Below are positions 55,451-64,000 of a stretch of DNA of 64,000 nucleotides, piece by piece (position 1 is the first letter of the stretch; every line of letters begins with the position of its first letter). Origin of the DNA: Adiantum capillus-veneris. Taxonomy: Eukaryota; Streptophyta; Polypodiopsida; Polypodiales; Pteridaceae. The DNA lies in assembly GCA_014529385.2 (NCBI GenBank), contig CM043944.1, positions 91,753,914 through 91,817,913 on the forward strand, written 5' to 3'. The translations under genes and the position numbers were made by a program. The notes beneath the pieces are model-generated. The model saw only the letters and a list, made by a program, of their open reading frames with translations, was not told the DNA's origin and searched no databases.

Positions 55451-55862
55451 TGTCTAAAAAATAAGGGAGAAGGTTAGTGAAACCTTTTAAATTTTTTGCC
55501 CAAAAGGCTTTAAACATGTTCACTTTAGTTGCAAAAGGAAAAGAATAAGCTCTATTTATCTTGAGCACGCTTATATATATATATTTATATAGATAAGGAG
55601 TACAAGACTTAATGAGACTCCATATTCAAACGTTTTTCCAAAGTAATTGTCCAATGGCAAGAGGCTTGAGAAATTGTGTCACGAGAGGCATTCACAAGAT
55701 GCGGAGGCAACAAATCTGTACACTAGCAAGTTACGGTAGAACGTGAGGCGATGTCCCCCTCACAACAAAACAACTCTTCCAAGTTCCATCCTCTAGTTTG
55801 AATAAACCTACTTGTGTCAAGTTGTGTGGATTTACTTCTCTTGGTTTTTGTCCTCGAATCTT

Positions 55863-56012
55863 AATTCAAACAGGTTTTTTTATTGTTTTATGCTAGGCAT
55901 ATTGAGTTACTACCGTCCTTGTGTGAATATGAGCTCAAAACTTTATTCAAATAGGTTCTTTTATTCTTTTATGCTAGGCGTATTGAGTTACTACCACCCG
56001 TGTGTGAACAGG
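55863..56012. repeat. 81-bp tandem duplication
   Basis: 'tgctaggc(a/g)tattgagttac' at 55891 and 55972; the units share 'ttcaaa(c/t)aggtt(t/c)tttta'. Confidence 0.8.
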
Positions 56013-56279
56013 AGGGTGTTATGTAGTGTTCAAGAAAATTGTGCCTCACCTTAGTCTTATAACTGAGAAGGAGAAAATCCACTTGAAAAGTTTAAGAAAA
56101 TAGAGCTAAGTTGCAAAAAATGTAGGTTAAATCTCCTCAATGGATTTACTCGAACACTGATGGAATACAAGGATAGGGAACCTCGCTTGGAACAGGCTCT
56201 CCTTGCACTCAGCATTGGCGACCTCCACATACGTTGCCAACTTCCTAGCACACCCGTGTTGCAACTCATCTTCCCCAAC

Positions 56280-56351
56280 GGTTTGCATCTGGAAGCGTTT
56301 CTATCGCGACACATGGATGCCATCTAAAATTCCTTCAAGGGTGCACACCGT

Positions 56352-56446
<95 letters not shown>

Positions 56447-56535
56447 GTCCCCGATGGTTTGTATTCGGTAGCGTTTCTATTGCGACACTAATTGCCATCT
56501 AAGTGCCTTCAAGGGTGCATGTCGACGTGTGGTGC

Positions 56536-56585
<50 letters not shown>

Positions 56586-56695
56586 CTCTCTCAGCAGTTT
56601 GTATTCGGCAATGCGTTTGCTGCGACACCTAGATGCCATCTAAAGTACCTTCAAAGCACGCCAGTGCATAGTGGTAGAGAGAGAAAGAAATAATG
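56280..56695. repeat. Minisatellite of three units each capped by a microsatellite
   Basis: Each unit has 'ggtttg(c/t)at(c/t)', 'gcg(t/tttg)..tgcgacac', 'gatgccatctaa' and 'ccttcaa(g/a)g'. The units end in (TA)27-(GA)16 (56355-56441), (GA)23 (56538-56583) and gagagagaaag (about 56676). Confidence 0.85.
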
Positions 56696-57297
56696 GAGGA
56701 GGCGGCATTGGGCAAGCAGTAGTAGAAGAAAAGGAGCAAGGGAAAGCAAAAAGAGAAGGTCCACAATATTATGGTTTTGTTTGATGAGGTTACTTATGAT
56801 AAGCTTCTTTTTGAGGTTCAAAATTACAAACTTATTACCCCATCCATCCTATCAGATCACCTAGGGATGAATGGGTCATTTCTCAAAAATCTATTAGGGA
56901 CTTGATGGCCATAAACACCATATTTAGGCTTGTAACTACTCATCAGTGTTTAGGAAAAATCATTTTCCAAACATACAAAATACCTTTCCTTGAATTTTCC
57001 AAGAGGAAATTTTAGCAAAGTAGGTATTTTTTTGAGTCTTTGCACCATTTTTCTCTATTTTGGGGTGGGAATTTCTCCTTTTTCTCTTGCTCTCAACAGG
57101 CATTTTTGAAATTGACAATGAATTGATATTAAGCTAAGACACATTTTTTCGAAACATTGCTGCTCATGCAAATCAACAAATGTTTTACTAGTTCCTCTAT
57201 GGAGATTTAAACTTTGTCAGTTTTGAGAGACAAAGGTTATTGGCGGAAATTTTCCTCAAATTTTGAATGGAGATGGTTTTGCCTAAAAAGAGAGATA

Positions 57298-57580
57298 AGA
57301 AGAAGAGAATTTTAATGTTGTAGGAAACTATCCCAAGAGACCTTAAATATCTATTGAACGACGATAATTGAACTCAAGACCTGTTATTAAAAAGGGAAAT
57401 GGCATAACCAGTCTACCACACTTGGGTGATTGAAAAGCTATACCATTTTCCTCTTTTTATTAGCGCAAACACACCCACACATGCACCGCCCCCAAAAGAA
57501 GAGAATTTTAACGTTGTAGGAAACTATCCCAAGAGACCTTAAAGATCTATCCAACGAGGAGAATTGAACCTACCCTTGAA
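57298..57580. repeat. Imperfect ~197-bp duplication with tRNA-like segment
   Basis: 'gaagagaattttaa(t/c)gttgtagg' and 'aaactatcccaagagacc' occur at 57301 and 57498. Confidence 0.75.
57345..57435 (-). ncRNA. tRNA-like / SINE head candidate
   Basis: On the minus strand 'gtgtggtagactggttatgc' is followed about 30 bases later by 'ggtcttgagttcaattatc'. These resemble pol III A-box (TRGYnnAnnGG-like) and B-box (GGTTCGAnTCC-like) at the spacing of a tRNA-derived SINE. No cloverleaf or tail was verified, and both boxes are imperfect. Confidence 0.3.
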
Positions 57581-57604
57581 CTTTGAAGGCTTGAAATTCT
57601 GTAA

Positions 57605-57607
<3 letters not shown>

Positions 57608-57657
<50 letters not shown>
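57608..57657. repeat. (GA)n microsatellite
   Basis: About 25 uninterrupted units. Confidence 0.95.
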
Positions 57658-58472
57658 ATGTGATAGAGATGACGTCTTGCTGACAGCGATGGTGCAGAGC
57701 AGAGGCTGTGAATCAGCCCACACCACCTCATTTTCCCTTCGACTTTTGTAGGATGACTACCCTTTGCTATTCTTCTTGTGCACAATGAATGCCTTATAGC
57801 GTGCCCCCAATGGACCCGTCCCAAAAGCAATTCTAGAGAGCAGCTCCATGAAAGAAGCCGTCTCCTGCGGTGCCTCTAGGGCTAGGGGTGGTTGGACAAC
57901 CCTCCATAGTAGATAATCGCCTCATAACCTATCATAGCCAGTCCAAAGGACTCTTCAACCGGCTCAAGGCTCATGTTTTAGGTGCTCCGTGTTGGTCTGT
58001 AGCATTTAGATGATACGCAGCAATGAGATTATGGGCATGCATTTCTCGGCTAAGAGGCCCTTCCAAAGCTGGAAGGCCCTACACATAGTCAGCAGCTGTT
58101 GGCCCTATGTGGTCATGCAAACGAGACTATGCAAGGGAATTAGTAGGAGCTTGCCCTGGGTCCTGCAACCCCCTTCACTTGGCTTTTCAAGTCTGAGGAC
58201 CTTTCGTTTGATGGTTCGTCGCCTGCAACAAACGAGTTTGATTCTGATTGGGCTTTTTGGCGTCAATGGATGCCATCAAAATGCCCTTATCACATCTAGC
58301 TACACGCAAGAGCATTGGCCTAGACTCATCAACACCTGTATGGTTGGTCTTCATTCTGATGCATGCAGTCATTCATGTAAACCGATCATGGGAAGATAGG
58401 GCGTGGTGGGGTAATCTGGGTAGGCTGTGCTTTTCTTCCTAATGGAGCTTGCAAACGGCTCATTTGCACAGG

Positions 58473-58475
<3 letters not shown>

Positions 58476-58530
<55 letters not shown>
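58476..58530. repeat. (GA)n microsatellite
   Basis: About 27 units. Confidence 0.95.
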
Positions 58531-58533
<3 letters not shown>

Positions 58534-59128
58534 GCGAGATAGAGTATGCATATCAGCAGGAAAAATGGCAAGGATAGGAAGGAGAAGGATGGGGAATGTG
58601 GTGGACTTGGGTCAACACTGCTATGGGTGGGAGGTTTGGTTTGTGCATAGGCATTTGTAGCTGAGCTGGCCTTCAAGCCATGGTTGAAGTAGTCACGGTA
58701 GGGATCAAGAAGTCTCTTGATCCCGACTACGATGTCGATGACCAGCTTGACAACAGCAACAATTATGCCACCTCCCCTATCCCTCATCAACCTAATGAGG
58801 GAAACCCACAACCCAAGAAGGTTGCACACACCCGTTGATGATAAATCTGCTTATTGAGCCTAGTGCAATAATTCAATGGTTCTTCATTCATGACGGGGGG
58901 GGGGGGGGTCCACAATTCCTTGCCAAGCCCAAAACATCCAAACTTTGTGGCCTTTGTTGCCACAACCAACTACTATCATCAAACATTCCTAAGTTGAGGC
59001 AGCTGCCTTTGACAGAGCAGGACCTCCACTTCTTTGTTGGTGTTGAAAATTGGAAGTGACTTTGTACTTTGATTGTTCAAGAACTTTTGTCTTACTTATA
59101 TAAGTATTGGTGCGATTTGTATTTTAAG

Positions 59129-59130
<2 letters not shown>

Positions 59131-59199
<69 letters not shown>
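59131..59199. repeat. (GA)n microsatellite
   Basis: About 33 units, one of the longest in the window. Confidence 0.95.
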
Positions 59200-59200
<1 letters not shown>

Positions 59201-61364
59201 CTCCAACATGACATTGAAAGAAGCACAACAGTAGGCCGATGACTCGCCATGATGTATGCCGCATGCGGATCCACCAAGAATAATTTGAAAGATTTACACT
59301 ATCATCTAGATTATTCATTCCTATAGTGATCGTGATAACAATCTCAACACATTGAGCCTTGAAGGTAGAGGGAGGTGTTATGGTTTTGGAATGATAGCTT
59401 CATGAAGAATCTACACTAGCTGCATAAAGGTAGTGCAAGTGGTGAATCCTAAGGGGCACAGGGCAAAGAATAAAAAATTCAAAGGGGCGCGATTGGCACA
59501 AAGGGTGAAGAATCCTCAGGGGGATAGGTCGTAAGAGAGGGAAGAATCGAGAGGGATACAGATTAAGTCCACAGCTATATCTCCTAGTAGATGGTGTCTC
59601 TTGCTAGTGTTAGTAGATGGGAAAGCACTATGTGCATGGCTACATCATAGCAAATAAGGGGGGTGCCCCACAATCACTGTGATGGTCCCCTCTCTTTGCA
59701 ATTAGCCTATAAATGACCTACTCCTACAAATATGACAAAGGCATCAAACGAAAGCTTGATGAAAATCAAAGATTGTTTACCTACTTTACATGCATGGTCA
59801 AGTTGTGCATCTTGAGCCCTTGATCAACCTCCAAATTATAGGAAAGTTCAAGCTAAATGTAGACACCTATGAGTTGGAATTGCAACATTCTAGCTAGATT
59901 TTGAGCATGGTGTGAAGAATAAGAAAACTAGGAAATGCTTCAAATTTTGATCTAGCAATTGATTAGTTTTTAGTATGCACTTATTTTCTTCAATTACAAA
60001 AGTGTTTTTTTGGCAAGCCCTGGATGGGACACCATTTGAAAACACTGTTATTAGTATGTGCCCATGAGATTTTATTTGAGAGGGTCATGTTCAAGAAAGT
60101 CGATTATTCTCTTTCACCTAAACCATTGAGCTTCCTCCTTGTAAACATGTTAACTAGAAGTACAAGTAAAAAATTACAAATTTGTCGAATTGTTTGAACT
60201 ATTTTTTATATATTTTATTGATTTTTATTCCCTTTTCAAATGTTTCTAGTCCAATAATCATGATTTTCAATCAGCTCAAGGTTAATAAGCTGAGGCAGAC
60301 CTTCCCCAAACATGGACCCAATAGAGGTGTGACATTGGAGGTAGAAGGACTATCGGCCTTTCTAGCCCTCGCACACAAATGCACCTAGCTAAACATGATG
60401 TTTCCATACTTCACAATGTGGGTATAATAAGGGGAGGAATGATGGCTTCTTGTGACAAAATTACTCACCCTATTAGTAGAGGCAACAATCTTGTACCCAT
60501 ACCAAACCTAGTTATGTAAATCCGGTAGAATGTTATGATGTTGAAAAAATAGAAAAACCAAGAGAATGAGGAGCTCTTTTTTATAAGAGAATTTGTCAAA
60601 ACCGTTTTGTTTTGTTAGGGTGGATCTAGTTTTGTGTTCTAATACTAAATTTTTTCTATATATCTAATTTCCATGGGCCCTACATTTGTAACTACACCTA
60701 AAATAGGAAAAGTCATTCTTTTTTATGGGAGTGTTCTACCACTACTCTAAGAAAGGGGTTTCTAGCTTTACACAATTCAAACTGGTTTAAAATTGGAAAA
60801 CAGGGTTCAATTCATGCTTGTGCAAAATTGCTAGTATCTTTATAGATGTTTATTTCAGTCCTTATGCTATTATAGTCCATGGAAAATATTTCTATTTTAC
60901 ATCCATCACTAGCTCATTGGACTTGCATATTAGAGGACTTGCAACTCATAGACAGTCATCTTGAAGTTTTATACATTGTAATAGCACTATATATCTTTCT
61001 ATTGACATGTCACAAAATTTCAATTTTGGGCATTGCTAGCTTAGTGTCTACTTATTAGTGATTGTATATATATAAGATACAAAAGAATATTGAAATCACA
61101 TGAAAAATAACACCTCTACTTGTTCCTTTGGTTTGTGTGCTAAAAATTAAGAGAGCTCCTTTCTTTTTTGTTATTGGAGTTTGCTCTTTTGCTCGATTTA
61201 GAGATTGCTCAAAAAATCTTGCTTGGAGTTAGGGATCCTTCGTTTTCCACGTAAATCCCCCGGGACTCCTACTTGCATTGAACTTCTTGCAAAAAACTTT
61301 GTTTGATTTTGATTGGTGTGGTTATTTTGGTGTTTTTTGTGTTGTACAGACCATATAGACATGT

Positions 61365-61496
61365 CAGGGGAGGTATGTAGACCGTACCTATTGAATCTAG
61401 TGAAGAGTGGTAGCCCGGGTGGCTCATGTCAAGGGATCTATGTAGCCGTACACCTGCCAAATATAGTGAAGAGTGGTAGCCCTGGTGACTCATAGC
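61365..61496. repeat. 66-bp tandem duplication
   Basis: 'agtgaagagtggtagccc' recurs at 61400 and 61466 with flanking 'tgtag(a/c)c(c)gtac' similarity. Confidence 0.8.
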
Positions 61497-61779
61497 ATAA
61501 AAAAAGCAGTGCGTACACTAGGTTGTCAAAAGGATCTAGATCTCTTTCTCTCTCATTATCACAAATGCAAATGAGGCCTAAAATGACCTATCAAGGGGTT
61601 ATAGGTATTTGGCTTTTTAGAGTAAATTATAATTCCACTTTGAATAGAATAGTTAATTCCAAAATTTTCAATACTTAAATGTCCGTGATTATATGGCAAT
61701 TATCTCGTGCATCTTAAAAATAGAAAATAATATTTCTAGCAGGTTTTAAGGGTACACATAGATATTAATTATCATCCAA

Positions 61780-63029
61780 CATGCATGCTATTTTAGTATG
61801 ATCTCTAGTCATCAATGGTTAAAGAGAGTTTTTTTTACTCTCTCTATGCCATATTAGTCTGGTAATCACGAGAGAGTGCTTTCTACTCTCCATATGCCAT
61901 ATTAGTTTGGTAATCTAGAGAAAGGAAATAAAAGTATGATCTCCAGTCACCTAAGGTTAAACAGAGGTCTTTCTACTCTCTCTATGCCATATTAGTCTGG
62001 TAATCTAGAGAACTTGAAACAATGGAATGTGAAATAACATCGTATTTAGTGGTTAGCAACATTGTTAGTTGACAAGAGAAAATTACTAAGTTCTTCTAAG
62101 AAAGAGAAAATTTTTCTTATGTAAACGTGAGAGATTAAGCATGAATTAATGTAGAATGAAGAGTAACCCAATGTTTAAGGTGTGCAATAGAATGAAGATG
62201 ACAAGAAAACATTACCCTGGTATATGTATGGTAAGAGTCTTCTCCTTGCTTTGGGTGATTGAAGAAGCTTGTTGATGTAGTTGACACTTTTCTTTGTCAC
62301 TTTGCTTGGAGACCACCAGTTAGACCACTTGAAATGAGAGAATGGCAAGAGGTAAAAAGGAATTCAGGCTATGGAAAGCTTGAGAATTAGGAGAGAGGAG
62401 TGAGGGAGGGTAATGTGAAGAAGAAGATCAAGTTTTTGTGACAAACTTGATTATGATTTTGGCCATGGATTCTCTTGTTGAGATATGTGTGTGTGTGTGT
62501 GTGTGTGTGGGAGGTGTGGATGTGAAAGAGGTTTGGCTATGGCTCTCTCAAGCTTACTCTCAAGTTTGCACCTTGAGAAAATAAAGGAGAGAAGTGGAAA
62601 ATGAGAAGAGAAGCCCTCTTTTTATGCACATTTTTTATAAGTGTTTTCACTTATCTTGATAGGTTATCTTTCTTATCTTGATAAATTATCTTTCTTTGAT
62701 AACTTATTTTACTTATCAAAAGTTTCTCAACAAGTTACTTACTCACCTTATCCTTATCTTCTCTTTTCTTGTTTATCTTTTTCTTTTCCCTATCTTATAT
62801 TTTCCTTTGTGTAATTTTTTGAAAATGAAAAGCTAATTTCCTATGCATTGGTTATGTCCATGTTCCCATGGCATAAGTCAAAAGTGTCTGGAGTATATTT
62901 TGATGCTTAAATTGAACCCGAAATTTTCTCGGACATTTTTTTAATATTATTTTCTTTTTCTTTTTGATATTTTAAGTCGGTGGCTTAGATGTGTTGGCCT
63001 TGCGTAAGGGCTAGGAGAAGGCCCTTACA
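61780..63029 (-). repeat. LTR-like repeat starting TGTAAGGG, copy 2 (inverted)
   Basis: Reverse complement starts TGTAAGGGCCTTCTCC at 63029 and matches 26200-27200 through the same landmarks. It contains (GT)n at 62487-62509. A ~55-bp motif 'ctctatgccatattagt(c/t)tggtaatc' occurs three times at about 61842-62005. Confidence 0.55.
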
Positions 63030-63835
63030 TCCACAAGGCGGATATGGGTGAAGAAATCAATCATGGCCAACAAACCTAAGTAGATATGCATACCAAGGTA
63101 ATAGATGTTAAGGTGACAAGCACAACAAAGTAGCAAAGTACTCTTATGTCATCTCTACAACCTCAAAGAAGTAATACTTGGAAGTGGCAGCCCAGACAAT
63201 AGTCCAATTCTACCGCAAGTACACCCACATATCAATGGAATCCAAAGAAACCACAAATCCAACCCCAACCAATGCAAACAACTTGGCAGTGGAGAACAAA
63301 AGTACCAACCGACACTCATATCAGCTGCCTCCTCAACCACAACAACTAAGTAAAACAAGTGGATATCAAAGAAGCCAATGACGACTTAAATCACGACATA
63401 GGTACTTCCAAAACCGAAAATTAAAGAAAGAGTGCAATATCTTCAATCACTTTTGTTTAGAAAACGTAGTCTAGATGGAGGCTCAATAGCAAACATCACT
63501 AAACGAACAAGTCAATTACCACATTTTGCACAATACGGTGTCACCTCATGCATTTCTTACATTGGCATAATAGGGTTACATTACATGGCCTTGCATAGAC
63601 ACATTGTTACCACCCATACACATTGCATCATCCAAGATGACTCAGAATGGGAAGGGGGAGTAGAAACCTATGGCTACTGCAAAATGATGAGAATTCATGT
63701 ATGTAGTATATAAAGTGTGTGTTTTGCTTAATTTTTCTATTTATTGACCTCTTATTAGGCATATTAATGAGCTATACTTAGCAAATTGCAGAATTCTTGA
63801 TGCCTAGAGTGTCTAATCATAATCTTATACCCAAA

Positions 63836-63838
<3 letters not shown>
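63030..63838. other. No gene recognised
   Basis: A plus frame (63432-63713) and an antisense pair (63155-63381) show no motif. No repeat relation to the rest of the window was noticed. Confidence 0.4.
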
Positions 63839-63923
<85 letters not shown>

Positions 63924-64000
63924 CACACACACACACACACACACTATAAGATCTCTCGAATGGTGCTATTTTCTCCCCCCCCCCCCCCTCTCTCTCTCTC
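63839..64000. repeat. Compound (CT)n-(TA)n-(CA)n microsatellite and poly-C
   Basis: (CT)17 at about 63839-63872, (TA)n to about 63919, (CA)11 at about 63923-63944, then C run 63975-63988 and (CT)n to the window end. Confidence 0.95.

Larger units (their letters stand above)
52489..55625. repeat. ~1.6-kb tandem duplication, two copies
   Basis: Copy A (about 52489-54093) and copy B (about 54094-55625) both start 'tctcaatgtgtctta(g/a)tttgac' and end 'ggagtacaagact...gagactccatatt'. Differences are mostly in microsatellites, poly-C length, a 22-bp deletion in B (after 'tatagcttt') and an internal ~80-bp duplication in A at 52784-52930. Each copy contains two R1-like units, a (GA)n run and a (TA)n run. 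Confidence 0.9.
57660..61350. other. Noncoding DNA with microsatellites, no gene recognised
   Basis: Open frames at 58010-58399 and 58386-58829 lack motifs. It includes (GA)n at 58476-58530 and 59132-59198, a G run at 58895-58909 and an R1-like unit at about 59866-59990 ('tagctagattttgagcatgg', 'aagaaaactagg'). Confidence 0.5.

Noticed and set aside
58010-58399. 129-codon plus frame
   Set aside because: No motif, no homologous second copy, and an antisense frame of half the length; judged chance.
1-64000. Search for rRNA, canonical tRNA genes, telomere arrays, CRISPR-like arrays or organelle genes
   Set aside because: None recognised; the regularly spaced repeats present are microsatellites, minisatellites and LTR pieces.

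Overview
The window looks like nuclear DNA of a land plant with a large, transposon-filled genome. It holds Ty1/copia and Ty3/gypsy retroelement pieces with plant-type primer-binding sites, intron-like splice signals, MITE-like elements, and very many long (GA)n/(CT)n, (CA)n and (TA)n microsatellites plus poly-C/poly-G tracts. I see no intact host gene, no rRNA and no convincing tRNA gene. The extreme (GA)n load and old, heavily mutated retroelements would fit a fern, lycophyte or gymnosperm, but that is inference only.

Layout. 1-8 kb: a possible two-exon unrecognised gene on the minus strand (1.79-2.4 kb) beside a fresh 193-bp tandem duplication; a ~110-bp minisatellite (3.5-4.6 kb); a minus-strand 3' LTR with its polypurine tract (4.57-5.49 kb) and the 3' end of that element's coding region. 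8-20.6 kb: a broken minus-strand Ty3/gypsy element (called E1a here). It retains two gag regions, a degenerate zinc knuckle, an integrase and, in the same frame just downstream of the integrase, a retropepsin-like domain with DTGA. PR-RT-RNase H at the usual place is missing; a plus-strand gag fragment and a copia-like LTR+PBS sit there instead. 20.6-25.5 kb: an intron-bearing degenerate ORF, an ~800-bp polypyrimidine tract, hairpin-forming microsatellite units, and a Mutator-like transposase remnant. 26-33 kb: an LTR-like repeat (inverted copy at 61.8-63 kb), a MITE with long terminal inverted repeats, tandem PBS-LTR units, and the 5' end of a second E1 copy (E1b).

33.19-43.93 kb: a structurally complete LTR element (E3, 925-bp LTRs, PBS, polypurine tract, near-matching 5-bp target duplication) inserted in the E1b LTR. 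It encodes a gag-like, repeat-rich protein with a zinc knuckle and two retropepsin-like domains, but no reverse transcriptase or integrase that I can find. 43.95-45.9 kb: an unrecognised degenerate minus-strand ORF. 45.99-51.15 kb: a complete but dead Ty1/copia element on the minus strand (227-bp LTRs, PBS, polypurine tract, gag-PR-INT-RT-RNase H). 51-64 kb: noncoding repeats, including palindromes, a 1.6-kb tandem duplication, microsatellite-capped minisatellites, a tRNA-like SINE candidate and many (GA)n tracts.

The most unusual signals are the retropepsin-like domain in frame after the gypsy integrase, the RT-less E3 element with paired retropepsin-like domains and a recurring aromatic-x-Asp/Gly repeat, and a WVPK-containing module that recurs after such domains or near element 3' ends. 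All elements carry stops and frameshifts, so they are fossils; the interest lies in their architecture.
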